In this document: piece by piece, positions 24,118 to 32,994 of the stretch
Layout of the letters: each line of letters begins with the position of its first letter
Position numbering within the stretch: position 1 is the first letter of the stretch
Source: Clostridiaceae bacterium
Lineage (GTDB): Bacteria; Bacillota; Clostridia; Saccharofermentanales; Saccharofermentanaceae
Length of the DNA stretch: 35,683 bases
NCBI GenBank assembly: GCA_012523365.1
Contig: JAAYIQ010000052.1
Location: forward strand, 1 to 35,683
Direction of reading: 5' to 3'
Position numbers and translations under genes: made by a program
The notes under the pieces: model-generated
Database searches by the model: none
What the model was told of the DNA's origin: nothing
The model's input: only the letters and a program-made list of their open reading frames with translations

Positions 24118-26070
24118 ATGAAATTACCTGGATTTTTGAAGGGACTGCGGCGCAAATCGGAAGACCAACCCGATACGGAATTGGAATATCCGGGAAACGC
24201 GGCCGATGAATTTACGCAGTCGCACGAGGAAAATCCGTCTCGCTCGACCGCCGAGAGTCTTCCATCGCCGGAGCCCGCTCAGCCGGCTGACCCGGAGCAG
24301 AAAGCAGAAACGGTTTCCTTAAGGGAGGCCGACGCATCGGGAACTGAATCCGAGGTGCCTGCCGCTAATGTTGTGTCCGGGATCAAGCTCGAACCCGATG
24401 CGCCCGCATCGAAAGATGCGCACCGACAGACCGAAAGGGCACAGGCACCCGCAAAGTCCGCACCCGCCAAATCAAAGGAGCCGGCGATCCAAAGAGAACC
24501 GGACAGCGTCGAGAGCATTTGGTTCTCGCTGATCGATAATCCCAACAACGAGAAGAACCTCAATCTTCTAATTCGGTACTGTCAGTCCCGAAAAGGGCCC
24601 GCGGCCGTGAATGCCGCCCTGAGCGAGCTGGCCATGGAGGAAGATAGTTTTCTGCCGCAATTGATCCTTGCGTCCCGCGCGTTGGAGCGCAAAGAGCCGA
24701 AAGAAGCCCTGCTTCTTTATGAGGGATTACTCTCCCGCGGAACTCCCAATGATTACACTCTCCTCCGGATGTCTGCGGATTTGGGCAGACACGGCTATCC
24801 CGGGGAGTTGATCCGCCTGATAATGTCCTCCTATATACCGGAAAAACACAATGTCTACATCGGAATGAACTTGTTGCAGGCATGCAAGGAGAGCGGCAAA
24901 ACCCCGGAAGGTCGTCGGATCCTGGAGAAGCTTAACGCAATAAAGCATCCTTCGATTGCGGCGGATCTGCAAGCGTTCGAGGCCGTATTCCGGGATGAGG
25001 AAGTCCGGCACGATACGGAATCGTATTCGGAATCGATATCGGATCCCGTCGAGGATGCGTCAACGACAGCCGGCCCGACTTCCGAAGCTTCGGCTCCCGC
25101 CGAGCAGAGATCAGCGGATATGCCGATTCCGGAAGGATCGACGAGTTTAACTGATTCTTATGAGGCATCCTCGGTGATTTCGGATGAGCCCGAGCATCGC
25201 GACGGCCGGCCTTATCTCATGGAGGTTCCGATTTGGAAGCTCTGGGTTCCGACGATTCGGGATATTCTTCCGGTTCCGGAAACAACGACGCGCGTCGGGC
25301 TGTTTCTGTACTCGGATACAACCTTGATTTCCGCAGAGGAGGAAAGGGCTTCCTCGAAGGCCTTATCGATCGGACTGCCGATATTGCTGTCGGAACAATT
25401 GCTGTTTGGCGCTCCGGTCAATCCGATTATGCTTATGCCGCTTTCTTTCTCGAAAGGCCCGGATACAAGTGCCGCGGAGCCTGATGTTGAAGACCTTTTT
25501 TCGCTGTGCGCGAAGGAATCGCTGAACTTTCTGATTGCCGGAACGATCGGCGCCGACGGGAACAAACGGACGATCCGTTCATGGATCCTGGACCGCGCTC
25601 AGAATACGGCCCGCGTGATTTCTCACGATGCCGAAGCGGAGAATTTCGGAGCGGCGATCGTCGCGCATATCGGAGAGATCATCGCTCCGTTTTTGGATAA
25701 AGGTTACGCCTTTGAAGCGAAACGCATGGGATTTACGTATTCGGCTCCGAGCGCATCGTTGATCGAATCGCACCTGGACGCCCTGATGCGGCTCGGACTT
25801 CGCGCGCTTGTCGATTCCGGGCTGTGCTCGTCCGACATATTGTGCCCTCAGAAAGCGTTTCTGGAATCACTCGCGATTCTGTGCCGTGCCAAGCCTTTCA
25901 GCCAGAATTATCTTATGATGCTTCTAAGCGGTATGGTTTCGGATCGCGAAAACGGCGGGGATGAATTTGTAGAATACCGGGAACTGCTGTACGAAACCGC
26001 GCATAAGCTCCAGTATACTCCGTGTGTGACGAACGCGCGAAGGTCGATCGACAAGGTGCTAATGTTGTAA
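24118..26070 (+). CDS. Unknown cytosolic protein: acidic linker, helical repeats and TolB-N/FlgO-like C-terminal domain
   Basis: Not recognised. The 650-residue protein has no signal peptide or membrane span. Residues 15-125 are low complexity, rich in Glu, Pro, Ala and Ser. Residues about 130-300 look all-helical with TPR-like phrases (KNLNLLIRYCQSRKGPAAVNAALSEL, KEPKEALLLYEGLLSRG). A second disordered linker covers about 300-360. The last 285 residues form a mixed domain. Within it, VGLFLYSDTTLISAEEE...LPILLSEQL and LNFLIAGTIGADG...IRSWILDRAQNTARV resemble the nucleotide-free TolB-N/FlgO-like fold found in adenylate-cyclase-associated proteins, a low-confidence comparison. ATG 24118 has GGAGG 7 nt before it, 14 nt after ldhA. 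It is probably cotranscribed with ldhA and the DUF3298 gene. Confidence 0.8.
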   Translation: MKLPGFLKGLRRKSEDQPDTELEYPGNAADEFTQSHEENPSRSTAESLPSPEPAQPADPEQKAETVSLREADASGTESEVPAANVVSGIKLEPDAPASKDAHRQTERAQAPAKSAPAKSKEPAIQREPDSVESIWFSLIDNPNNEKNLNLLIRYCQSRKGPAAVNAALSELAMEEDSFLPQLILASRALERKEPKEALLLYEGLLSRGTPNDYTLLRMSADLGRHGYPGELIRLIMSSYIPEKHNVYIGMNLLQACKESGKTPEGRRILEKLNAIKHPSIAADLQAFEAVFRDEEVRHDTESYSESISDPVEDASTTAGPTSEASAPAEQRSADMPIPEGSTSLTDSYEASSVISDEPEHRDGRPYLMEVPIWKLWVPTIRDILPVPETTTRVGLFLYSDTTLISAEEERASSKALSIGLPILLSEQLLFGAPVNPIMLMPLSFSKGPDTSAAEPDVEDLFSLCAKESLNFLIAGTIGADGNKRTIRSWILDRAQNTARVISHDAEAENFGAAIVAHIGEIIAPFLDKGYAFEAKRMGFTYSAPSASLIESHLDALMRLGLRALVDSGLCSSDILCPQKAFLESLAILCRAKPFSQNYLMMLLSGMVSDRENGGDEFVEYRELLYETAHKLQYTPCVTNARRSIDKVLML

Positions 26071-26117
26071 ATTCTTTCATATCATCATCAATCAAACACC
26101 GAGGGAAGGTGATTTCT

Positions 26118-27044
26118 GTGAAAAAAACCCTAATCATCCTTATCGTAGTTCTCTTGCTCTGTCTTTCCGGCTGTCTGGATCTGACGATCCGAAGGGAAAG
26201 AGAGGACCCCGAGGAGACGAATCCAAAGCAGACAGAAGAAACGACCCCTGCGCCGGCGACCATACCGGTGATCGAGACGACGCCGGTTCCCGAGACGACG
26301 CCCGAGCCGACCCCAGATCCGAACGCGATCGTTTTCGACGGTATAACCGTTCGGTATGATGTTTTTGAGGAAGAATACCGGCATCCGGATGACGATGCCG
26401 TTCTTCTGTTGGTGGCTCAGGTTCAAAACGCGACTGTTGAAATTCCGGCCTATCCGGCTGCGGCCGCTCTGATTAACGATACCCTGAATATCATACGAAC
26501 CCAGGATATGAACTCTGTGGAAGCGATGCGCGTCGAATCCAAGGGAGAGTATGACGAGTGGGGGGACGAGTATTTTTACGCTCCTTATGAGTGGCAATCG
26601 GCGGTCGAACCGATCTATGTCAGCGGTCGGGTGATCTGTTTTCGAGTTTACGATTATATGTACTACGGTGGCGCTCACGGCGGTGTGGCGCTCGAGTCAT
26701 ATGCCTTCGATACGAGGACCGGTGATTATCTGACGCTCGATGATCTGTGCTCCGACGCAGAACTGTTCAGAGACTATTTACAGACCCGGATCATTGATCA
26801 GATCGAGGCGGTGCCGATCGGGGATCGAATGTTTTTCGAGGATTACGCAATGTCTGTTGTTTCGGAGTTTTCCGGCGCCGCGTGGATTTTTCAGAACTCG
26901 GACGGCGACGAGGTTTTGATCGTGAATTACCAGGAATACGCGATTGCTCCTTATGCCGCTGGACTTCCGGAGTTTATCATCCCGATTGCGGATTGCATCC
27001 CGTACTTCAACGCTTACGGGCAGTCGCTGTTTCAGGGATCGTGA
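26118..27044 (+). CDS. DUF3298-domain lipoprotein (RsiV-like C-terminal domain)
   Basis: Predicted surface lipoprotein of 308 residues. A signal peptide ends in LSGC (C19). A Pro/Thr/Glu-rich spacer (about 25-75) leads to a domain at about 80-300 of the DUF4163/DUF3298 type: VQNATVEIPAYPAAAALIND in the first half and YYGGAHGGVALESYAFDTRTGDYLTLDDL in the second are characteristic. The same domain pair forms the outer part of anti-sigma factor RsiV, which binds lysozyme; here no sigma factor or anti-sigma segment is present, so that role is not implied. Start GTG 26118 with AAGGTG 6 nt upstream. The stop codon lies in the centre of a long inverted repeat. Confidence 0.85.
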   Translation: MKKTLIILIVVLLLCLSGCLDLTIRREREDPEETNPKQTEETTPAPATIPVIETTPVPETTPEPTPDPNAIVFDGITVRYDVFEEEYRHPDDDAVLLLVAQVQNATVEIPAYPAAAALINDTLNIIRTQDMNSVEAMRVESKGEYDEWGDEYFYAPYEWQSAVEPIYVSGRVICFRVYDYMYYGGAHGGVALESYAFDTRTGDYLTLDDLCSDAELFRDYLQTRIIDQIEAVPIGDRMFFEDYAMSVVSEFSGAAWIFQNSDGDEVLIVNYQEYAIAPYAAGLPEFIIPIADCIPYFNAYGQSLFQGS

Positions 27045-27054
27045 TCCCTGAAAC
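27029..27054. repeat. 12-bp-arm inverted repeat spanning the DUF3298 stop codon
   Basis: GTTTCAGGGATC (27029-27040) and its exact complement (27043-27054) separated by 2 nt. The TGA stop (27042-27044) starts in the spacer. No T-tract follows, and a proper terminator lies 30 bp further on. Confidence 0.85.
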
Positions 27055-27085
27055 GATTGCGCGGGGAATCAGATAATTATGATCT

Positions 27086-27114
27086 AAAAGGAGGCTGCGT
27101 CGCGACCTCTTTTT
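27086..27114. terminator. Terminator between DUF3298 and CAP genes, probably bidirectional
   Basis: AAAAGGAGG (27086-27094) pairs with CCTCTTTTT (27106-27114, one G-T). A T-tract stands on the plus side and an A-tract on the other, so it can end both convergent transcripts. The rest of the gap 27115-27354 shows no gene; I see nothing further in it. Confidence 0.75.
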
Positions 27115-27354
27115 GCGCTATGAACATTGCGGACTATCCCCGCCGTTTTCGTCCGGATCGGCGACTCGTTTGCGAACGGAGTCAAATCCGATTATTCCAG
27201 ATCCATGATATTCATCCTGTTGTTATTTGAATTTCGTTATTATGAAACGGTCACTTGAAAAACGATCCGTCGCCATTTAGGTGATCGCCGAACATCGAAA
27301 AGCACCGGAAACCGCCGGAACGAAACACAGGGATAAACTTGCGAAAACCGAAAA

Positions 27355-28194
27355 CTACGCGAAATGCTGGACCCAGTAATACACTCCCTCATAGAGGTAA
27401 CAGGAAACGCCGATCTTTGTGTAGCCCGGGCTCATGATATTCTTCCGATGGCCGTCGGAATTCATCCAGGCCGAAACGACGCTTGCCGCGGAAGTCTGAC
27501 CCTTAGCCATGTTTTCGGCCATTTGTGCTCCGGGTGGTGCGGTATACCATGGAGTCCCGTCCGGACGGGTATGCTGTATATTCCAACAAACTACGATCTC
27601 CGGAGAACGAACATTGGCCGATGAGGTTAGTGAAGAATTCTTGGTAAGCGGATCCAGTCCTTCTGCGGCGCGCTCCTCATTGACCAACGTGATTACCGCG
27701 TCCGCCATCGAGGTCTGATAGGTACCGGTGGTCGGCACCGGCATCGGCGTCGGGGTAACCGTCGGAGTCGGAGATAAGGTCGGGGTCGGCCGCCGGGTCG
27801 GAGTCGGAGATAAGGTCGGGGTCGGTTGCCGGGTCGGAGTCGGAGTTAAGGTCGGGGTCGAAGTGGGCGCCGATGTAGTTATGGGTGCGGAGGTCGGCAC
27901 CGGTGCGGCTGTTGCCGTTGGTCCGGGGGTGGCTACCGTTACATCGGTCGAATCACCTGCGGACGGCTCGGTCGGAGTTTCCGAAGATTCTCCGACATCC
28001 AAATCGGACGTCGAATCGATGATTTCGTTCTCTCGATCCTCCGCAAAGATTCGCAAATCGAACAGATCGGAAAATCCCTGACAGCCGGATGCTGTCAAAG
28101 AGAAAACCATCAGAAGCGCTGCGAAAGCCCGAAGAAACATTCTTCGGTCTGATGTGTGCGGCTCTCCGTTCCGGTATTGGGTCGGTTTGCTCAT
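27355..28194 (-). CDS. CAP/SCP-domain lipoprotein with Pro/Thr repeat linker
   Basis: Surface protein of 279 residues with an N-terminal signal ending in a lipobox, TASGC (C38). A Pro/Thr/Ser-rich linker (about 83-157) contains a 12-residue repeat (PTPTLSPTPTRR and variants) and probably spans the cell wall. The C-terminal domain (about 160-279) is a CAP (SCP/PR-1-like, YkwD-type) domain: VNEERAAEGLDPL, AENMAKGQ, SAWMNSDGHRKNIMSPGYTKIGVSCY and a closing YYWVQHF. CAP-domain proteins of bacteria are of uncertain function, sometimes secreted peptidase-like or spore-associated. Start ATG 28194 with GGAG 7 nt upstream; the signal's basic region is long (18 residues), so an internal ATG cannot be fully excluded. 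Monocistronic on the minus strand. Confidence 0.9.
   Translation of the reverse strand: MSKPTQYRNGEPHTSDRRMFLRAFAALLMVFSLTASGCQGFSDLFDLRIFAEDRENEIIDSTSDLDVGESSETPTEPSAGDSTDVTVATPGPTATAAPVPTSAPITTSAPTSTPTLTPTPTRQPTPTLSPTPTRRPTPTLSPTPTVTPTPMPVPTTGTYQTSMADAVITLVNEERAAEGLDPLTKNSSLTSSANVRSPEIVVCWNIQHTRPDGTPWYTAPPGAQMAENMAKGQTSAASVVSAWMNSDGHRKNIMSPGYTKIGVSCYLYEGVYYWVQHFA
27761..27860 (-). repeat. 36-bp tandem repeat, 2.8 copies, in the CAP-protein linker
   Basis: Units at 27761-27796, 27797-27832 and a partial one at 27833-27860, differing at a few positions only. Each full unit codes 12 residues of Pro/Thr-rich linker, so copy-number change stays in frame. Confidence 0.9.
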
Positions 28195-28242
28195 CTGTAA
28201 TCTCCGTTGATGCCGTTATCCGGTTAGATCCTTCTTATTTTG

Positions 28243-28248
28243 ATTATA
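28243..28248 (-). promoter_or_regulatory. -10 box of the CAP-protein gene
   Basis: A perfect TATAAT on the minus strand, about 49 nt upstream of the ATG at 28194. No good -35 at 16-18 nt. Confidence 0.45.
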
Positions 28249-28471
28249 TACGATTCTACACAGAAAAACCGTCAATGATTCAATCGAGTTTCGGACTTCC
28301 GCGCTCCGGCAGAATCGGACGGGAACAGAACATAAAGGGTGAACGGGGTGTTCAATACGGGAGATGCGTGCAGTATTTGCGAGGCGGTTTTCGATCGAAA
28401 TCCTTTCGATTCTTCGGTGGAATGCGTTACAATGGTTCTGACTTCAATCCGGCCTGACGAATCGAGAAACC

Positions 28472-29263
28472 ATGAGACTGATCAAACGAATCATCGGCAA
28501 AATCATTTACGGCCATGCGGTCGCGAACCGCTTTCTTTTGCGCGGGCTGGTATACCTGATCGAGTCCGGTATTCTCTTAGCCAAAAGTTTCCTGAAGGGT
28601 TGTTTTCTCCTTTTCAGCATGGGGGGCTGTCTTTTCGTTCTTCTCCTGATCGGTCCGCTCGGTGCCCGGCTTTTATCCCATCCGGTCGTACTTTTGGTCC
28701 TGATCCTGATCGTTGCCTTTCCGATCCTCGGTGCCGTTCTTCTCACGAAGCTCAGCGACTATCAGGAGATCAGTTCGAGATTTCTTTTCGGGCTGGCCGA
28801 TTATTTGAAAAGCCCCGAGGGCAAGGCCCGTCGTTCGTATCGTTACCACGCTCAGGCGTACCGCACCGAGAAGGAAGAGCAGGCCCGAAGGGAACGGGAG
28901 CGCCGCGCGCGTCAGCAACGCATGTGGGAGGAGCGCTTTCGTCAATGGCAGGGCGGATTCGGAGCCGGTTTCGGGACAGGATACGGCGCCGGATATGGTA
29001 CGGGTTACGGCGGATCCGGATCGGCAGCGGCGAATCCGTATGTGGACTTCAAATCCCAATATGAAAAAAGTTGCGCCGTTCTCGGGATCCCGGTGACCAC
29101 CGATGAGGCCCGAATCAAGCTTGCCTACCGCAAGAAGGCGAAACAATATCATCCGGACATCAATCAATCACCGGACGCGACCGAGAAATTTCAGGAAATC
29201 AGCAGTGCCTATGAATTTTTGAATGAGGATAATATTCGAAGATACAAGGGGATGGCGGGGTGA
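28472..29263 (+). CDS. Membrane-anchored protein with C-terminal J-domain
   Basis: DnaJ-type co-chaperone-like protein of 263 residues. The N-terminal 95 residues contain two hydrophobic spans (about 40-62 and 68-92). A strongly basic/Glu-rich helix follows (about 110-160, many Arg and Glu), then a Gly/Tyr-rich segment (about 164-190), and last a J-domain (about 200-263) with the HPD motif at 227-229 that stimulates Hsp70 ATPase. Classical DnaJ has its J-domain at the N-terminus; the order here is reversed, as in DjlA-like or type III proteins. It would recruit DnaK to the membrane. ATG 28472 has only a weak ribosome site (CGAGAAACC). It stands 55 nt before the first glycosyltransferase gene and may share its transcript. 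Confidence 0.9.
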   Translation: MRLIKRIIGKIIYGHAVANRFLLRGLVYLIESGILLAKSFLKGCFLLFSMGGCLFVLLLIGPLGARLLSHPVVLLVLILIVAFPILGAVLLTKLSDYQEISSRFLFGLADYLKSPEGKARRSYRYHAQAYRTEKEEQARRERERRARQQRMWEERFRQWQGGFGAGFGTGYGAGYGTGYGGSGSAAANPYVDFKSQYEKSCAVLGIPVTTDEARIKLAYRKKAKQYHPDINQSPDATEKFQEISSAYEFLNEDNIRRYKGMAG

Positions 29264-29318
29264 CGTTGCTGTTTCGGCAGGGAGTCGGAGCCGTGAGACC
29301 GAAGAGGGGGGAGCGTGC

Positions 29319-30860
29319 ATGAGTAAGGCGCAGACGCCGGATCGACGAGAATTGATTTCCGCCTTCGCGCTCTTTTTTGTATGCTCGCTGGCGGCGATGT
29401 TTTTTTGCGGTGCACACTCGCCGTTTTACCGCTATTTTTCGGCCGTCGATTCCGGAGTGTATCTGTCGGTTGCCCGAGCGATGCAAAACGGTCTTTTTCC
29501 CTATCGGGATGTTTTCGATCACAAGGGGATCCTTTTGTACTTGCTCTATTTCATTGCCGGAGTGATTTCTCCGCGAGGAACGACCGGTGTATATCTCTTG
29601 TCCGGTGTGAGCTTCTCGATTTTTCTTTTTTTTGAGTATCGGATTGCACGGATTTTTCTCTCCCGGTACTCGGCGTTTGCGGCTGCTCTTATTCTGTTTC
29701 TGCCGTCGGTTTTCTATATTGTTCTTCTGAACGGTGACGGTTCGACGGAAGCGCTTTTTATGCCCTGTCTTGCCGGATGCCTATATTACCTGATTCGATC
29801 GGCGCGTTTTGTGGGAGACGAGTCGGGGGAGGATACCAAGGCGCTCTTCTCCGGGGCGATCGTGACCGGATTTTTGAACGGCGCGATGCTTTGGATCAAA
29901 TTTTCGCTTGTCCCGGCCGTCGCCGCGGCATTCATTGTTCTCCTCGCGGTGCTTTTCGCGCGCAAAAAGGCGCGTGCGATCCCCATCCTGATCTTTGGCG
30001 TCCTGATCGGTGTCTTATTGGTGTCGATCCCGTGCCTGTTATATCTTTTTCGGCACGACCTGTGGTCGGAAATGTGGGCGGCCTACGTTGTATTTAATTA
30101 TCAGTATTCGGGTGACGCGGCGGCATCGGATCACAGCCGGAGAAATGTCGGGTTTCTGATCTCCGCTCTTCCGATGGTCGTCTTCTCGATCGCCGGCATT
30201 GTCGCTCTTTTTCGAAAAACGGACCGCACTTCGCGCGCCGGTCTCTTTTTCGCGGCGCTTCTTCTGACACTCACGGCGACTTCTCTTCTGATCGCCGGCC
30301 GCTATTACCCGTACTATTTTCTCGTGCTTCTGCCGTTCCTGATTTTTGCCGTAATCCCCCTCGTACCCTTCCTGATCGGGAAATTTCCTCTCAGCGGATC
30401 GGATCCCCGCAGGAAGAGAAGGCGACTTGTCGTCTTGATCGTCGCGGTTTTGCTCGGCTCGGTACTCGTCTCGACGATCCGCTGGCCGAACGGATCGTCG
30501 CTTTTCCCGAAGACGGAAACCGAGCGCGCAGCGGAGGCGATCCTTGCGTATCGGGAGGCGCGAGGTGAAGAAGATCCGGCGAAACTGCTGAGTCTTTTCA
30601 CGCAGGAAACGGCACTCGGAGAGCTTTGCGAAACCTATCCTCAATTGCGGTACTTTTACCGGCCGGTCATGACCGGAGACCGGGGAGAACAAATCGAGAA
30701 CGAACAAATCCGATACGTCGCGGAAGGCTCGGCCGAGTTCATCCTGATTTATGAGGGAGCGGAAGCCGTCTCGTGGGTGACGATCATGAACCCGGATTAT
30801 CATCTGATATTTTCCGGCGAAAAGGATTCGTTTCGAATCTATGCGTTGGAGAAGGAGTAG
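29319..30860 (+). CDS. GT-C-like membrane glycosyltransferase, paralogue 1
   Basis: Polytopic membrane protein of 513 residues with about 10-11 spans and a C-terminal soluble domain (about 400-513). It has the layout of GT-C-fold enzymes (GT39/PMT, ArnT-like) that use polyprenyl-phosphate sugars outside the membrane. The first outer loop contains the conserved acid D44 (YRYFSAVDSGVYLSVARAM) followed by PYRDVFDHKG at 61-70, and a later loop carries GRYYPYYF. Substrate and acceptor are unknown. ATG 29319 has GGGGGGAG 5-6 nt upstream; the open frame extends back to 29223 but overlaps the J-domain gene. Two paralogues follow, after a tRNA gene. The core motifs are shared by all three. Confidence 0.82.
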   Translation: MSKAQTPDRRELISAFALFFVCSLAAMFFCGAHSPFYRYFSAVDSGVYLSVARAMQNGLFPYRDVFDHKGILLYLLYFIAGVISPRGTTGVYLLSGVSFSIFLFFEYRIARIFLSRYSAFAAALILFLPSVFYIVLLNGDGSTEALFMPCLAGCLYYLIRSARFVGDESGEDTKALFSGAIVTGFLNGAMLWIKFSLVPAVAAAFIVLLAVLFARKKARAIPILIFGVLIGVLLVSIPCLLYLFRHDLWSEMWAAYVVFNYQYSGDAAASDHSRRNVGFLISALPMVVFSIAGIVALFRKTDRTSRAGLFFAALLLTLTATSLLIAGRYYPYYFLVLLPFLIFAVIPLVPFLIGKFPLSGSDPRRKRRRLVVLIVAVLLGSVLVSTIRWPNGSSLFPKTETERAAEAILAYREARGEEDPAKLLSLFTQETALGELCETYPQLRYFYRPVMTGDRGEQIENEQIRYVAEGSAEFILIYEGAEAVSWVTIMNPDYHLIFSGEKDSFRIYALEKE

Positions 30861-30950
30861 GGTGACACCCGTCTTCAGATTTAGGATTTCGTAAACGAAA
30901 TGATCCCGATTACACCAATCGTCCCGTGGGGCATGAACAAGCGGTATGGA

Positions 30951-30985
30951 AAACAAAAATCCCGACCCATGGAAGGCCGGGATTT
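30951..30985 (-). terminator. Rho-independent terminator of tRNA-Ala
   Basis: On the minus strand, downstream of the tRNA, AAATCCCG (30985-30978) pairs with CGGGATTT (30964-30957) and is followed by TTTTGTTT (complement of AAACAAAA, 30951-30958). Confidence 0.8.
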
Positions 30986-30991
30986 CCTGTG

Positions 30992-31067
30992 TGGTGGAGA
31001 ATATGGGGCTCGAACCCACGACCTTTGCACTGCCAGTGCAACGCTCTCCCAGCTGAGCTAATCCCCC
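30992..31067 (-). tRNA. tRNA-Ala (anticodon GGC)
   Basis: 76-nt tRNA read on the minus strand, starting GGGGGATTAGCTCAGCTGGG. The acceptor stem GGGGGAT pairs with ATTCTCC (two G-U pairs), the D-arm is TTAGCTCAGCTGGGAGAGC, the anticodon arm is TTGCA-CTGGCAG-TGCAA with anticodon GGC at 31034-31032, and the T-arm contains GTTCGAGCC. CCA is encoded (complement of 30992-30994). It decodes GCC and GCU. Confidence 0.97.
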
Positions 31068-31080
31068 GAATAACAGACGC

Positions 31081-31110
31081 ATTGTATTATACAGGGGCGG
31101 GGTTTGTCAA
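31081..31110 (-). promoter_or_regulatory. Promoter of tRNA-Ala
   Basis: On the minus strand a perfect TTGACA (31110-31105), an 18-nt spacer and TACAAT (31086-31081, 5 of 6). The start would be about 7 nt before the mature tRNA. An overlapping TATAAT lies too close (13 nt). Confidence 0.75.
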
Positions 31111-31212
31111 TGCGGGATTGTTGCGGGATGGTTATTCTCGAGGTTTTACACGAGTCCGAAATCCGGGAGGAGGTCGGCGGCGGGAGGGACGGTTTGTCGG
31201 ATATGAGGTTTT

Positions 31213-32979
31213 ATGATATATATAGTGAGAATCACATCAGCATCGGAGATGACGGTTTTGAATGCAATGGCAAACACCAGGGATATTGGATCCGAAGTGA
31301 AGGAGACGTCATCCGGCACGGGCAAAGCCGTCCCGACGCCCCGTATACCGGTTAAGACGGTCTTGACGCCGGGCGGGCGAGAGCTGGTCGCGGCTTTCTT
31401 TATTCTTTTGGCCGGCTCGGCGGCCGCGCTGTTCTTCGCGTGTTATCAATCGCCTCTTTACCGGTATGTTCCGTATCAGGACGCGGACATTTATATGGCG
31501 GTCGCCCGTGCGATGCGAAACGGCCTGATGCCGTATCGGGATGTTTTCGATCACAAAGGGATCCTTCTTTATTTTGTAAATCTGCTGGCGCATATCATCT
31601 TCCCGAAGGCGGCAACCGGCGTTTATATTTATCTGTCTGTCTCAATGGCGTTGTTTCTGTTTTTTCTCTATCGGATCAGCCGGATGTTTCTCGAAAACAA
31701 ACCCGCGATGATCGCGGTCTTTCTGGTGCTCGGTTGGATCTTCGGGACGGAGGTGTATTCCGACGGCGGAGGATCGGCCGAGGAGTATTTATTGCCGTGT
31801 CTGTCGGGATGTCTTTATTTTTTCATACGATTTATTCAATACGCCGAGGATAAAAAGACGCTTTCGTTCCGGAAATTTTTGATCGGATCCTTTTTGACCG
31901 GCGTTTTTTGCGGATGGATGTTGTGGATCAAGTATACGCTGATCCCTGCCGTCGGCATTTCTTTCATCTTGCTATATACTTATCTCGTGATCCGTAAAAG
32001 GGTAAAGGACGCCCTCCTGTCCCTGGCCGGAGTCGTCGGCGGCGTCCTGGCGGTATCGATTCCCTGTCTGGCATATCTTGCCCGGCACGGAATTCTCGAT
32101 GATATGTGGGCTGTCTATATCGAATTCAACAGAAAATATAACTCCGACAAGAGTGTGGTCAGTGATATCAATAAGGAACACCTGATCGCCTCCGTACTGC
32201 CGGTTGTGTGCCTCTTGCTCGGGATGCTTTTCCTCCGGTATCGGGCCAAGGTGTTGCCCGCCCGTGTCTTCGCGGGCGTGTTGATCTTCTTCCTGACGAT
32301 TTTCGCGACGATCCTTCTTGTCGGAAGATATTATGCGTATTATTTCTTGGTTTTTACTCCTTTTTACATATTTGCTACGGGGGCGCTCGTCTTTCTGATC
32401 GGCCTCGGATTGGGACGATTAAAAATATCGCTTGTTTCCGGGAAAGTCTCTCTTCCGATCATGACCTTGTTCATTGTTACGGTGTTGCTGCTGACCGTCG
32501 CGGCGTCCGGCGGTCGCATGCATAACCAGACCATTTTCGCAAACAAGACGAAGCTGGAACTATGCGCCGACGCGATCAACGAGCACTGGGCATCACGCGG
32601 ACAAAGCGGTTCGCCGGAGATCATCTCCTATCTGTTCGGTGAGAAGGGCTTGATGGATCTTTCTCATACCTATCCCCGGCACTTGTATTTCTATCTGCCG
32701 AACGCGCTCGGAGAGGACGGGAAGATGATCGCGCTCGAGCAAACGCGATATGTTCGCGAGGGAACCGTGGACTACATTTTCATGTGCGGAGATTTGAGTC
32801 ACACGGATTGGGTCGAACGGGTCAATCCGGATTATCGACCGCTTGTGATCATCGAGGCAAAGTACGTAACGGAAACTGTCTACTACTTCGTTTCACAAAT
32901 CTCGATGCGGAAGCTTCGGCGAACCGGACTTGAGCGAAGTCTTTCCGGAAACATAAAAGTCACGGACACGATCGCCTAA
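31213..32979 (+). CDS. GT-C-like membrane glycosyltransferase, paralogue 2
   Basis: Homologue of the proteins at 29319 and 33037, 588 residues, about 10-11 spans. It begins with about 55 extra hydrophilic residues before the first span. The conserved acid is D90 (YRYVPYQDADIYMAVARAM), the signature PYRDVFDHKG is at 107-116, the span-5 region contains MLWIKYTL and a later loop GRYYAYYF. The C-terminal soluble part (about 440-588) ends with a domain containing DLSHTYPRHLYFYLP, matching LCETYPQLRYFYRP and LLDTYPRDRFFYTP in the other two. ATG 31213 has GAGG 4 nt upstream; ATG 31249 is a weaker choice. It follows the oppositely transcribed tRNA gene by 145 bp. Confidence 0.82.
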   Translation: MIYIVRITSASEMTVLNAMANTRDIGSEVKETSSGTGKAVPTPRIPVKTVLTPGGRELVAAFFILLAGSAAALFFACYQSPLYRYVPYQDADIYMAVARAMRNGLMPYRDVFDHKGILLYFVNLLAHIIFPKAATGVYIYLSVSMALFLFFLYRISRMFLENKPAMIAVFLVLGWIFGTEVYSDGGGSAEEYLLPCLSGCLYFFIRFIQYAEDKKTLSFRKFLIGSFLTGVFCGWMLWIKYTLIPAVGISFILLYTYLVIRKRVKDALLSLAGVVGGVLAVSIPCLAYLARHGILDDMWAVYIEFNRKYNSDKSVVSDINKEHLIASVLPVVCLLLGMLFLRYRAKVLPARVFAGVLIFFLTIFATILLVGRYYAYYFLVFTPFYIFATGALVFLIGLGLGRLKISLVSGKVSLPIMTLFIVTVLLLTVAASGGRMHNQTIFANKTKLELCADAINEHWASRGQSGSPEIISYLFGEKGLMDLSHTYPRHLYFYLPNALGEDGKMIALEQTRYVREGTVDYIFMCGDLSHTDWVERVNPDYRPLVIIEAKYVTETVYYFVSQISMRKLRRTGLERSLSGNIKVTDTIA

Positions 32980-32994
32980 TCCGGGATTATTGCA

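Noticed and set aside
27728-28081. Plus-strand reading frame made of VGVG repeats
   Set aside because: It is the antisense shadow of the Pro/Thr-rich linker of the CAP-protein gene.
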